A DNA stretch of 64,000 nt from Emydura subglobosa (Eukaryota; Chordata; Testudines; Chelidae). The stretch covers positions 38,035,943-38,099,942 of the forward strand of contig ML679966.1 of NCBI GenBank assembly GCA_007922225.1, read 5' to 3'. Positions 12,420 to 24,429 of the stretch are shown here, one piece after another. A model generated the notes under the pieces. That model was not told where the DNA came from. It worked only from the letters and a program-made list of their open reading frames with translations, and did no database searches. Each line of letters starts with the position of its first letter. The stretch's first letter is position 1. The translations under genes and the position numbers were made by a program.

Positions 12420-13195
12420 CTGTGTAGATATATTAGTGCAAATGCACAGTAAACTGCACCTGCATCTCCCATCTCCCCACCCCTCCCCCTTCTCCGCGTG
12501 GTCCATTCCAGAAGTGCCCAGTCACGTCTCAGGTCTTCAGCCATCAGTAGGAAGGGACCCTCATCCCACTCCCCTCTTATCTGGGAGTGGGAGGTTGGGG
12601 GAGCTTAATACTGCACAGATCCCTTCCTTACACTGTGATATCACCAGCAAACCTGCCTGCCAAAAGGCCAGCTCCTGCGCTTTGCTTTGTCTCCAAGGGC
12701 TATGAACAGCCTATTGCCAGCATTTACATGTTACCGCACAGCTCATTATAAGCAAGCACATTTATTCTTAAGTTAAAAGCGTTACAGAGAAAAAATATAA
12801 AACATAAGTTCCTATACACATGCTAAAAGCTTATCAGAGATAGCACGCCTACCAGGTCAAAGTATTTCCAATCCTTCAACAAAGGTTGGGGCCCCTGTTA
12901 AACAGAAGGTCTTGTCTGTTTGCTGGATCAGAAGGGAAGTCCTGAGTTAGTTTAAATTCAGCCTTTTTATAACAAAAAAGGCACTTTTCATCTGTTGGTC
13001 TCCGGAAACCCCAATTTGAACAAGTACTTGCAAGTTTCCCCAGGAGGTGATCTCTTTCTGGAAGCTGTTACAACCTAAGTGATTCAACTTAATCACTTCC
13101 TTCCCTCCCATGCACACACTAGGTTTGGGTTCCTGGTGGAGCTGTGATAATCAACCTCCTGGAGTTGCAAACAATCCCTAGCCCACTGTGATACA
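12420..13195 (-). mobile_element. Endogenous retrovirus LTR (probably solo)
   Basis: On the minus strand it begins TGTATCAC at 13195. It has TATAAAAAGG at 12971-12962 and AATAAA at 12766-12761, about 200 bases apart, as in an LTR. The left boundary at 12420 is a guess based on a TG (CA on the minus strand) near 12421. The stretch 12420-12640 is C-rich and could instead be flanking leader sequence. No target duplication could be confirmed. Direction is the same as SGCZ. Confidence 0.65.
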
Positions 13196-15699
13196 TAAAC
13201 TTAATACAATATGGTCCCCAAAGATATTGTATGATGTTGCAGTATTTGTCAAAAAAATCCACCTTCATCCCCATCTAGCCCTGTCAACCTTCCTGGACTT
13301 TGGATCCAGGTCCAGAGGAGTAAGCAGTTATTGCATATCTACTATTTCCCTGAGCAGGGAGTGGATGGAGCTTTGTCACTACTCCTCCAATGCACTGGCC
13401 AGTGTGTTTGTGTGGGGGACAGGGATAAAATTGCTCCTCTTGGATGGATCATTCACTCCCTCTGCTGCAGGTATGTGTCACTGATTAACCAGGGAGGGTC
13501 ATTTAGCCAGTTTCATCCAGTGTGAGAATCTAACTGGACCTATTCTGAAGTGTTCATTTACTTAATCATATATGTCCTGTGCCAGGGATCCAGTCTAGCA
13601 CTCACTGAAATTAGTGAAAATAAAAAGACCCCCCCCCCGAGTTTAATGAATTAAATTATGCCCAGTTCAGATCTGTAGCACAAACTTACATTAGTTACTG
13701 TACATTCTCTTCCCATTTTTGAGCATTGTGTCCATTCTATTAAAGATGTTTCCTTTTGTCGGTATTTTCCATATCAGAAATTAACGGCATGCTTACATCC
13801 ATTGTAACCTGAATACTACTAAGACACCTCAGCATGTTTTTTTTTTTTTTTTTTAATAATAAACAGTTCCAATTGCTAACAGGATTTGTACATTGCAGAG
13901 TTTTTCCCTCATGAAGTATATTTGTCTTATTCTTATTATTATACATTTGTCTTATATTCAGATTCTTATACTGCATCTGTCACCACAGTATCTGACTAGT
14001 TTAAGACCTCTTTTCAATCAGTGGCCAGATCCTGGATTGGTATACATCGGCATTGCTTCACTGGCACAAGTTTGATTGACGTCAACTGTGAATCTTACTC
14101 AAAATATTTTTTTCAAATTCCATAAGCTATAATCACTTCTGGAAGATACAGAAACTAGGAAATGCACAGTCACATAAGCATGAAAGCAGTTTGTAAAAAG
14201 TGATTCAATCCCACTGAAAATTTAATTGCACTTTTTTTATGTCGTATTGTTTATATTTTAAATAAGCTGTCACTTGATGCACTTTTTAAAAAGGAAAAAA
14301 AACATTTAGGGGCTAAATTAACAAAAATAGACACAAACTGATTTCTGTTGCCTAACACATTGGTACAGTAAGCAACATTCAAAAATCTTTCACCTTTTCA
14401 TTACAAGTTATTGATATTATTGATATTACTAGTTGTATTCCCAGTAGAATTATTCTAGCAATATTACCTTACAACAAAAAAGTAAACACAATTTTAGGGC
14501 ACACACTATATTTTCATCAAAGTAACAGAATTAAATTCTTTTCAGACCAGAGGCAGAGCCATCTTTAGTATTCAGGGAGGGTCTACAAAGCAATTTCTGT
14601 TGTACTCCCCACAAACATTATTGCCCATCCTTATCACACAGCTAAGCTGACAACTGGTCTAAGCATACTGAAGAATAGTAGTGAGATGATTGTTTGGGGG
14701 GGACGGGACACCCTGTAATTAACTCAGTCAATTTACACAAAAAGTGAGACAGGGTTTTATCCATCTGTGTGGATCTTCAGATCCTCTTCTGGTTCTTGCT
14801 GCAAAACTGCTACTCATCTCTTTGTGCCTTTGAACGCTAATGATCAGCTTACATCAGTTTATATCAGTTTTCCATTTTCAGTACAATTAAATGGTACAGT
14901 TAAAAAAATCAAAGCAAGGCTAAGAGGAAGTGGGTAGGTTAGGATTCAAATTGTTTACCCTTATTGTTTGCAGCTACATAGTTCAAGTTAATAGTGTTTT
15001 ACTTGGGATTACTTAGCTCTATCTAACTTTACATAAGAACTATTTAGTTCTTTAGGTTAATATCGTGAATACATTTACCAAAAGGTAAAACAGTCTAACT
15101 TTTCAAATAAAACCTTATAAAAAACCAAAGATGGATATATTCCCAAATGACTTTTCCCCAGTCTTGAAACAGATATGATAAAATAAGAATGTTGTCAATG
15201 AAGGAAGATTTTAAAAGCTATACAGCATGTTAATCAGAATCACTTTCCATCCTTGTTCCTTTTGCTGAAGCAAGCATTAGAGTTTCTCCTAACCCTGTCC
15301 TTGAATACAAACATATAATCATTATATTTATTTATGATGTCAACTTCAGCATTTATTGCCCATTTTATTGATCAGAACAATGTACGTTACTGTGTTAGTT
15401 TATAAACCACACAGATGTTTTGCTATAATGGTGTCTGAATATGATACAATTTATGTCTTTCTACCAACAGTGAAACAATGGCAAAAGTTATGTTGAATTG
15501 AAAGATTTCAAAGTTTTTATTCCTAACTTTAATGACTCTAATATAATCCACACAGAGTGACGAGCATGGAGGATATATGTGTAAGAATCTGCAGTTGGAT
15601 TAAGTATACTAGAATATACCACATTTGCAGGTTTACATTGTGATTTATTTACTCACTGAAACCCTTTGCATACATTTTCAGAAGACCAAGTGAGTGGGT
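13196..15699. other. Unassigned intronic DNA
   Basis: No recognised exon or repeat body. It contains a T18 run at 13837-13854 and a C run near 13631. A weak hairpin-like segment around 14025-14100 resembles the short palindromes listed at 17941 and 58792. Confidence 0.4.
13837..13854. repeat. T18 homopolymer
   Basis: Uninterrupted run of eighteen T with no clear LINE or SINE body beside it. Confidence 0.9.
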
Positions 15700-15985
15700 T
15701 AAAGGACAGACAGAAGAAGATAAAGGAAAGAGGAGGAAAAAGAAAGGGGGACACGGAACAAGAGGGTAGGTGAGAATAGGTGAGAGTAGTATGGGTTGGA
15801 GAGGAGAGTTGGAGACAAAAAATATTGAAGATATAATTTTGAAAATAAACATCTTACTGCATTAAAGTACATCTCAGCATGACAGAGTACCAGAGTATGT
15901 GGAGAGGAGCTAGGGATTGAGAGCTAGAGTGGGAAAAAGGGAAGATGGTAGAGAGAAAAAAAGTGAGCAGATGAAAGAGAATTTG
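15700..15985. repeat. Purine-rich (GA) low-complexity tract
   Basis: The plus strand is dominated by G and A in 15704-15805 and 15895-15985, with interruptions. The long minus-strand open frames here are a by-product of the skew. Confidence 0.7.
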
Positions 15986-16011
15986 GCAAAACCCAGATCC
16001 AAAACAATGAG

Positions 16012-16193
16012 AGTTCTGTGGCACTTTAAAGACTAACAAATTTAAATTTCAGCAGGCATAAGCTTTCGTGGGCTTCAGCCTACTTCCTCAGAATCAGCTT
16101 ATGCCTGCTGAAATTAAATGTGTTAGTCTTTAAAGTCCTACAGAACTTTTGTTGTTTTTGCTGTATACAGACTAACACGGCTCCGCCTCTGGA
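16012..16193. mobile_element. Fold-back interspersed element with 'CTAACACGGCT' tail
   Basis: The left arm (16012-16065) reads AGTTCTGTGGCACTTTAAAG... and CAGGCATAAGCTTT. The right arm (16093-16150) is its imperfect reverse complement (...AGTCCTACAGAACTTTT). The tail 16151-16193 carries 'ATACAGACTAACACGGCTCC'. A partial copy lies at 2843-2935. It is non-coding. Its class is not known to me. Confidence 0.75.
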
Positions 16194-16670
16194 GAACCAA
16201 AACAGATACTCTAAAAAGGGGGGGAGGGTGTGCCTCTTTTTGGAGAGACCTCCAATTTGTTTTCAGCTAGCTGGCATAATAAAACCGTAAATACCATCAC
16301 CAACCCAAAGTAATAAGACAAACAAACACACATTATTGAAATAACCTTGTAGTGAAAGGAGAGCTAATTACCCCAGGGTAGTAGCAGCATGTTTTAGTAT
16401 CAGGCTGCTTCCTTAGGTGAAGTCCTTACAAGTTGGTGAAGCATTTTCCCTTTTGAGATGATTCCTCTAGATTCTAGCTTATTTTGTAAGGGAAACTGAG
16501 GTCACGGAATCAAGATTACAAGCCCCTCTTCCCAAGAAAGGCAGTGCTGCTCACGATCATGAGAAAAAGGTGATATTAATAGAACATATAAAGGACAGAG
16601 AACCTAGCAAAAACAGAGTAGAGAGACAGAAAGAGAAAAGCCGTAATCTAGCAATAAGGTAAGATGCTTG

Positions 16671-16760
16671 GGCCAAGAATGTTATTTTCCATTTCGAGTT
16701 GGCCACCATTTGTCCCTATTACAGATCTTCTCCCAGTCTTCTACACCTTTTAGGGGTGTA
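16671..16760 (+). pseudogene. Short LINE fragment, paralogue of 20171-20260
   Basis: This matches 20171-20260 with about 10 differences in 90 bases and no gap. The other copy lies in a LINE reverse-transcriptase relic. The frame here reads AKNVIFHFELATICPY, against AKNVVFHLGLAIICPY there. It is probably an isolated scrap of the same LINE family. Confidence 0.6.
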
Positions 16761-17940
16761 CATGCACTTGCTGGGCTGCCAGGTATAGGACAGAAAATAT
16801 TATAAGTGTTGGTACTAGGGGAAGACAGTAGAGGGGGACACAGATGGGTAAATATGATTCTCCCAAACGCCTCATTTACCAGAGCCTGTCCTGTTTTATA
16901 CTTTGAAATTAGGCAGAGTAATGGAGGAGGAGAAGATAATTAGGTTGCTTGGTGATGAAAAGTAAGGGGGGGACAAAACAAAAAAAACAATCTTTTTTCT
17001 CTGCTCTCCCCTGACAAAAGTCTCCTGACCCTCCCCTTGAACATGCTCTCTTTCCCCACACCACCTATCTCAGACATTAAATCCATTCTCTGTGCTCCTA
17101 TCCCTGATTAGAATCTCACTTTATCACTTTGAAAAGTATTTCTAACCAGAATTCAATACAATACTAAAGCATATAAGGATGCAGAGAACATCAGAGTAGT
17201 AAAACAATCCTTAATAAAAAAGTTTACAGTCCAGTTTTGTCATCTGCAAAATGTGGTCAAATCAATATAGTTCCATCAAAATATTTTTTTTAAATGAACC
17301 TAAGGATTTATTTTACATTTAAGTTGGCACCTATTGAAACTCAAGATGAATATTCAGTACTGAGCAAGTCATTAAAAATATAAAAAGGTAGAAAAAAATC
17401 TTTTACTCTAGCTTCATGTCTAAAAATCATGCTTCCATGAATATTTTAAGTCTTAGCCATTTAAAAAAAAAAACAAAACAAATATTTTCAAAGTTATGTG
17501 TACCGCATCAGCAGAAAGAGGAGAGTCTTAACAGCTGGCAATTTGTGTGTGTATGTGTGTGTTAAATATTTATGAATTTTTTTCATCATTTCCAAGTGCT
17601 GTGAAATTGCCACCGAATTTTTCATCACTATGTACGTTCCACATTACAAGTGTGGCTGGCTGATTACGCCAAAGATGCTCTGTTGACACCAGATGGTGCT
17701 ACAGAGTTCTGCTAGTCTGCAGTTACAGTGAAAGATATGCTTTGACAAGCCAGTTGGGTCTTCGGTAGATTTTAATTTTACTGTGTTGGGAACAGAGGGT
17801 TAGTAATCAGCAAAGATTCCAAAAATTGGCAAGACTAATGTGGGAAAAGAAAAAAATACAAGAAAGGTACTCCAAAGTTATCCCATTATGGATTTAAGAA
17901 AAACAAAAACGAAATACCCTCCAAACATACATCATAAATA
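16761..17940. other. Unassigned intronic DNA
   Basis: AT-rich, no recognised gene or repeat body. A short TG-rich tract (GTGTGTGTATGTGTGTGT) lies near 17545. Confidence 0.4.
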
Positions 17941-18012
17941 GGGGCCTGATCCAAGGCCCTTTCAAGTCAATGGAAATCTTTCCATTGGTTTTATGGGCAA
18001 TGGATCAGGACC
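17941..18012. repeat. Short palindromic repeat (GGGCCTGATCC family)
   Basis: It starts GGGGCCTGATCCAAGG and ends GGATCAGGACCT. The two halves pair imperfectly over about 35 bases around TGGAAATCTTTCCA. Related hairpins occur at 25277-25343 and 58792-58843. Likely a tiny non-autonomous DNA element. Confidence 0.65.
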
Positions 18013-18231
18013 TAGTTGCATGTATGTAGTGGATCAAATATATTTTGGCTCCAGTGGAAATGAAAAGTGAAAAAGTATAAAGACACCCTGCTCTGTTGTC
18101 AGACACTGTATGAGATAAGCAAATTTTCAAAATAATCCACTTGCAATGTGTATGATAGCACAGGAACAAATTATAGTATTGCCAGCCCAAGATTTCAAAT
18201 GCTGGTTAAAAAAAGTTTCACTGCAGATGCT

Positions 18232-18455
18232 CTCTCTAGATAAGTCCATGGAGGATAGGGCCATCAATGGCTAGTAGGCAGGGATTGTTGTTTGCCAGAG
18301 GCTGGGAACGGCCAACGGGATGGATCATTTGACTACCTATTCTATTCATTCCCTCTTAAATTCCTGGCATTGCCACTGTTGGAAGACATGATACCGAGTT
18401 AGATGGACCATTGGTCTGACCCAGTATGGCCGTTCTTATATTCTCTTACCTTTAA
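18232..18455 (+). mobile_element. CR1 LINE 3' end
   Basis: This is the typical turtle CR1 3' end: 'CCATGGAGGATAGGGCCATC', 'GGATGGATCATTTGA', 'GAGTTAGATGGACCATTGG', then 'CTGACCCAGTATGGCCGTTC' and TTATATTCT. It is 5'-truncated and non-coding, and is antisense to SGCZ. Confidence 0.92.
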
Positions 18456-19929
18456 ATTAAAGTATATTTAGCTAGACACAGGATTCAAGGCAGATAAGGT
18501 AGCTAGACAGTAAGTGCTTCACTAAAATTGAAAGTTAGTTGAGGGCAGAAGGAAAAAAATAAAAGACATTTTGTAAGCCATCTGGAACCAAGACATCCTT
18601 CTGTTTTAACTGTAAGTCTTGTGCTTGTTACCTATTGTTGTAAAACAAACGGCTGAACTGCCAAAAACAGCTGTTTCAAAATGGAACAGTGATACACAAA
18701 AGCTGGAGAATGATGCTCTACATTGCTATTATCTTTGACATTGCAGGACATTTAAATCAATAATTTTTCACCTGTAATGTGCTGCTTTTTGTTTCTGTAG
18801 TTTGCTGGTCACAAAATAAATAATATACTATTGTGATATTGATTGTATTAAAAAAAGTACAAAAAGATTGCCAGAGGGTAACTGTAAATGTAGTTATTTT
18901 ACCATTACCTGTTGAGATAAATGGAAACATTTATATATAAAAAAGAGTTTCTACAATTAAACTGTGGAATGCTATTTTTTATTAATGAACAGTTTAGATA
19001 CAAGAAGTCCCAAATATTATATTTTAAGCTCTTTCTCTAACTTATCACTTTGAAAAAAGCCCTGAAAATTATATGCAGAGAAGGTATCCAACAACTCATC
19101 CACATAATAAATTTAATTCCATGTAAACTAGATCCAAGGTTTGTAATAAAAATGCTACCAGTGATATTACAACATTCTGGCTAGTTGACCAGTCATTCAA
19201 ATAAATGGTTGTGTCAAGCAGAAAAGATACTTCTCCAACATACAGGACAATTTGAATATCATGCTCGCTTTTAAATATGCTTCTGCATCTAAATGTGCAC
19301 GCTCTCTCTCTCTTTAGTGTTTCTGTAATCAGAATGTAAAATCTTCAATTATTATTAGCCCTTCAGAACATCGGAGCTACTGCAATCTTCCTGAAGATTC
19401 TCAAGACTATATCACAAAGCACAGAGAAAATAAAACTATAAGTCTCTGGAAGATCTGCTACTAAAACCTATCAAAGATTCAGATGTCTAAAGAAGCAGGC
19501 TGCTATTAAATGCCAGTGTGGCACCTGCTTAAGGTAGGTACAACTTATGTTGTTTTGCTAAATCCTTTTGCTATATCTCCTAGCAAAATATTGAGATGTA
19601 AAATAGGAAATAAACATCCTTTCATTGAAAGCTTCCCTTTTTAATCAGTACCTTTTGAAATGTATGGCACTATTCTATGACAGTAGAAAGGGTACAGTTG
19701 ATCCACTTATACATAGCAAACGATTCATATCTAAGTTCCTGGAAAAGTAATAAGGGTTGGTTTCTTTAAGGTTCCTTTCTTTTTTAAGAGCTTTACAGAT
19801 AGTATTGTGTAATTGTTTATTATGGGAGTTCCTGCAGTGTTGTGTTTATACATTCCTATTGTTTAATGTATTTATTTAGGGACATAAGGAAGGTGATAGG
19901 CAACACTGGCTGCCATGCCATTAATATGC
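18456..19929. other. Unassigned intronic DNA
   Basis: AT-rich; no recognised repeat or exon. The part just before 19930 may belong to the LINE relic that follows. Confidence 0.4.
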
Positions 19930-20262
19930 CATTGTCACCCAGCTCTGACCCAGATGATGCAGTTTCTCAGCTTTCCGACTATCTAAGATTCAAGTTATCT
20001 GTCATGCTCAGTTTAGATAAAACACATATGATACTATATGGCCAAGGAAACAACCAAAAGCTCTCTCTCCTCTTGGCAGATGGACTTTCTCATATTCTAT
20101 TGGCATTGTGTGCAGTAAAGGGGTCTTGTTGGACAATGTATTGTTTCTGGATGTCTAGATAAGCACTCTTGGCCAAGAATGTTGTTTTCCATTTAGGCTT
20201 GGCCATCATTTGTCCCTATTTCAGATCTTTTCCCAGTCATCTATACCTTTTAGGGGTGTTCT
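19930..20262 (+). pseudogene. LINE reverse transcriptase relic, first part
   Basis: The frame through 19842-20162 reads DPDDAVSQLSDYLRF, LSLDKTHMILYGQ and LLALCAVKG, then after a stop AKNVVFHLGLAIICPYF. This order corresponds to the jockey-clade 'LxLNxxKTE...LGVxLD...AKxxFFxLR' region near the end of reverse transcriptase. The C-terminal block of the same kind of ORF (GPQLWNSLPSL) appears at 23310-23460, so the relic seems to be split by about 3 kb of other sequence. Stops show it is dead. I cannot decide between L2-, Rex1- and CR1-like. Confidence 0.65.
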
Positions 20263-21089
20263 CCAAAATACGGCCACATTTTTGGAGTTTAATGTGCCCA
20301 TCCTATACCCATCCACATCATTTCTCATTTGAGGAGGTATGATGTGCATATGGCAAGTGGTGCTATAAGCCTGTAGGCAAGATGAAACAATGGTACCTAT
20401 AATGCAAATGTCATTTTTGCATAGTTCCAAAAATACTGCAGCATCGAATATGGTAACAGATTTTCCTGGTTAAGCTGATTTCTACACATTTACGTTGGTG
20501 TTTATTGGTAAAAGCTATCAAACAACAACAATGTATGAAAACATTTTTGTTTTTTTCACAGGCAATTTTTTTTAGAAATTATGAAGCTCTTTAGCATGTG
20601 GCAAAAATGGTAAATATCAACATTTTGCAATATAGTAACAGGAAATGTTTTCACATCTCTTATTCTTAATTGTTCAAGTATCTCACAAGTGATAATAGTT
20701 TTCTATAGTTTCAATTGAAATTTGCTGACCAGGTCAGTCTCACACTGAAGGTTGCGCATCAAGAGCAGAAGATTGTGTGCCCATTGCCTGCATAGAGGGT
20801 TGATATAAATGTATCAATTCCTAATGTAGTGCTTCTCCATTTGCATGCTTTTGTATATACAACGTAGTATCTAGTTTGTCTGGTAGAATGTTTTAATTTG
20901 CAATTGCCTCTGCATGCAGTAGCAGCCTTTGAAATAGTCTAGAAACTAGCTTTTTATTTCAGTGGTACTTATGCACAGGTTAGTATTAGTGTTAGGGATG
21001 ACAATACACAGCTTCAATCAAAGCGTTCACTAAACAAAAATGGCAAATTGATACTAACATATAGATCTAATTTAGCACAAATCTGTATT

Positions 21090-23280
21090 CTTGTACAAAA
21101 TGAAAAATGGTGGAAGTGTTGGTGGTAACACTAACAGGATGCTTTGGGAATTTTACCTATATGGGGAAGTTACAGTATATGAAGACCTGGAGGATACAAG
21201 CCCATTAATGCTTCCAACAAAGTGAAAAAAAGACTCTCCACAAAAACTTTGAAAAATATGTTTTGTCAAGAGCATCAAAAGAATGCAAAAACACACTGTC
21301 AAAAGCCATCAGTGGTGGACAGAATTCTGTGATTCTGACAGCAAAATCCATGAGAGATTAATTCTATTGGTGGCTATTGGATGAATTTGCTAATTTAGAT
21401 GATGTGTCACCAATACTCTATCACAGGCATTGCTTTCCAAAATACACAAGCAAGTTGACTTTGGCACATGTCAGAGTTGTATTGAACCTAAGAAAGAAAA
21501 TAGACAATTTAATCGAATAGCACCATCTTCACTTGCTTCTATAGTTAGACTCAAAGAGCAGCAGTGGGATTGTAGGACTGACAAGAAGCCATCCCTTGTC
21601 AGATGGACTCTCACAAGATGTCTTAAGTGAACATGAAAAACTCTGAGAGAAAGATGTGACGACAATAAACTCCACAAACAAGTCTCTGCCTCTGCACTGA
21701 AGAGGGACACCAAGCATTTTATCAACAACATGACAAATTGATTTGACCCTGAATCATATACAGAGGTGCTTATCAACGTATCTAATGGACTGCATGTAAC
21801 ATCAGATGTAAATGAGCCTCTACTGAAGACAGCAGATGTTGGTGTACGCTTGATTCTGATGGCATATATAGTTTCTTCAGCCCAGTCAAGAAATCTGGCA
21901 TCAAAACATTTGCTGACATGGCCAAGACCACCAAATTTAAGTCCGGCAAGGGAGGAACAAAAAGCAGCTATCAGTCCAGAAATTGTTTTTCCATGAATCC
22001 CTGTCCTTAGCAAGATGCAGAGATGATGTTTCAATGGCAACTGTTCTTACCACTCAATAGTACCTGAGCCGACATCACGCTTGTGTGTTCACAGAACAGT
22101 GCAAAGAACAGACAAAGCTGAATTAACGCATCAGCTTTAAGCTCAGGCTGAAAAGAATCCATGAGCTAGAAGCATGCAACAAAGCAACTACAGCGTACCT
22201 CAGAGATGCCATGGCTGTCAAAGAAAATGATGACTGAATACACATTCGATGAATTGGTTGCTGAGTATTTGAGGCAGGCCCCGAAAAGATTTGACAAAGC
22301 TAAATTTTGCAATCAAAGTCTTTGATAGATATGAAAACAGTAACTCAGTGAAAACTGCAGAAAGACAGCGTTGGACAGGATCTAAGGTTGAATGCAAGAA
22401 ATACCAAGTGATTGGTGGACACCCTGTATCTCTATAGAAACATGGAATCCAACAAACAGGCACTTGCAAAATTCCTTTGTGAATATATGGTTCAAAATAC
22501 ACCTGACAGTCTAGGAGCAAACCCAACAAACACTTCTTACTGGAGAATCAAGTCCACCACAGTAAAGGTATAAAAGAAGCCCAAAGCTTGTACAGTACTG
22601 AATACGACGCGGTCGCAAAGATGTTTCTTCATGCTATGTGCCAATATGGCTTTTAGGTCTCTTGGTGAGAAGGAACCGTAGTGATTAAGTCACTAGATAT
22701 GGAATTTGGCCCTTGCTGTTCACTACTTTTCAACAGTGGAACCCATAGATAACATGTGGTTTGAAATGGCACTATTACCAGCACAATTGACAAACGTCAC
22801 TTAATACCCAGGCACACAATTTGTGACACGCTCACTCCTGACTCTACAACATACTTTCTGCTGTACAGGCATTAACTGGAGGTGACTGTGTAATCCCTAT
22901 TTGGTATTGGGAAAAAGATCTGTGTTTCAATATGTCAAAACAGAGGGAGCTTACTTTTTCAAAGATCGTGCCAAACTAGGGGGAGTGATAGACAAGCTGT
23001 AATTTCTGCAGCAAGGAAATTCGTAGCAGTGCTGTATGACCAGAGGAAAGGAGACCTGAATTGCTTATGCATCAGTCTAGCGATCAAAAGGGATAAGTCA
23101 CTGGCCAATATCCCACCATATGAGGACATTTTTGAAGAATATGTCAAAATAACATCTTGGCAAACAAAAATTTGGATGGCTTCAAACATAGATAAATCAG
23201 GATTGGATCGCCATTGGATTACCATTGCAACATGAATAGAAAAATGTGGATGATGCCATCTGAGCTTCTACAGGATCTTA
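21090..23280 (+). pseudogene. Decayed gene of a large transposon-associated protein family
   Basis: Reading the three plus frames together gives a colinear set of blocks that I recognise from a large family of repeat-encoded, uncharacterised animal proteins. In order: a 'MTNxFDPExYTEVLINVSNGL' -like block (about 21730-21790), FFSPVKKSGIKTFADMAK (21873 on), FDRYENSNSVKTAERQRW (22321-22374), EYDAVAKMFLHAMCQYGF (about 22595-22650), ALTGGD (22868-22885, where the family has TGCD), and CLCISLAIKRDKSLANIPP with KIWMASNI (about 23060-23190). Frameshifts and stops between blocks show that it is dead. The family's biochemical role is not known to me. The minus-strand frame 22040-21471 (189 codons) is a shadow of this relic. 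The surrounding split LINE suggests it was inserted into that LINE. Confidence 0.7.
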
Positions 23281-23309
23281 TTTGTGCCTGTACCACTAAG
23301 GGTAGTGCC

Positions 23310-23460
23310 ACACATTGCCCAGGTTTGGTTATTTTAGTGTGGTGGCAGATGAGGGCCCTCAACTATGGAATTCACTCCCCTCCTTGGTCTAACAGAGAGA
23401 ATCTAACCGTGTCGATATTCAGAAAACACTGCATAGTTTCTCTATTTATCCAGACTTTTG
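23310..23460 (+). pseudogene. LINE ORF C-terminal relic, second part
   Basis: The frame reads VADEGPQLWNSLPSLV (23342 on), followed after a frame change by NLTVSIFRKHC. This matches the 'FSVAGPxLWNSLPxxLR...FKxxLKTHLF' terminus of L2/Rex1-type LINE ORF2. Same strand as 19930-20262 and in the correct order to be its continuation. Confidence 0.65.
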
Positions 23461-24429
23461 CGGAGACTAGTTTTTTTCTTTTTTGGAAAGTTGGGGAGTT
23501 ATTTTTACCTGACTTTGGTCTCATCATAGATTTATTTATAAAATACATATTTTATTCTATACTGCACAGAGCACCAGAAGACAGATACAGGAAATGTAAT
23601 TTAATCAAACAAATTTTGGACCAAATACTTTCTGGCATCTTAAAAAAGGTAACCCTAACCCCCCAAAACTGAGTCCACTAATGCGCTGAAAAAGCAATGT
23701 TAATATGCATTGAAATCCTAGATGACATTGCTTTACAGACCCCTTTCTGATATTTCTACAACTTGCTATAGGAGACAGAATTTTGGTGGCCCTCTTCTAC
23801 CCTGAACGTCTGCTGCTGAACTAGTTTCTAGTATGACTATGCTTGACTCCTGGTCCTTTGAATCTGCAGAATTGTATAATCTAACAAGTGTCAGGCTTCG
23901 ATATGTGCATTTCTTGCTTTCTGTAATTATACATTCTAAAAATGAGTCAGATAATAATTATGTTAAATATATGATTCTTCTAATAGTCTGCATTTTGTGA
24001 GCACTTTTGTTGGATTCCAGGGTGAAAGATCTGTTTGATTATGTCCTCGTAGCAGAAGACATAAGCAAAGTCCTGTTGAGTATAAATCTGGTTGTTGGTA
24101 CTCTAAGCAGCATGTACGCTCTAAAAATTAAGGTATCTGTTGATGTGGAATAGCATGTCAGTTGGTGGACTCACACTGGGATGATAAAAGTGTATTAAGA
24201 TCATTTCATAGACAGACATATGGTAGCTGGTAAATAACAGCAAGACTTTTATACAAAGGGAAAGAAAGACAAAATGTTAAAAAGAAACACTATCTAGAAT
24301 ATTTTCATATCTAAGTTTTTACATGTCAATTAACTGTATCCAATTTCAAATTCCTGTAGGAGAACAGAAAATACTGAGTCCAAAATTTTGAGTATATTTT
24401 ACATAAAGTGTTACACTTAGGGAAGAAAA
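23461..24429. other. Unassigned intronic DNA
   Basis: AT-rich; no recognised repeat, exon or RNA gene. Confidence 0.45.

Noticed and set aside
15649..16039. Two minus-strand frames of about 60 codons with serine- and phenylalanine-rich sequence.
   Set aside because: They fall in a purine-rich plus-strand tract, which gives such frames by composition alone.
21471..22040. 189-codon minus-strand open frame, the longest in the window.
   Set aside because: It is antisense to the decayed transposon-associated gene at 21090-23280, whose plus-strand blocks match a known family; the minus frame has no recognisable domain.
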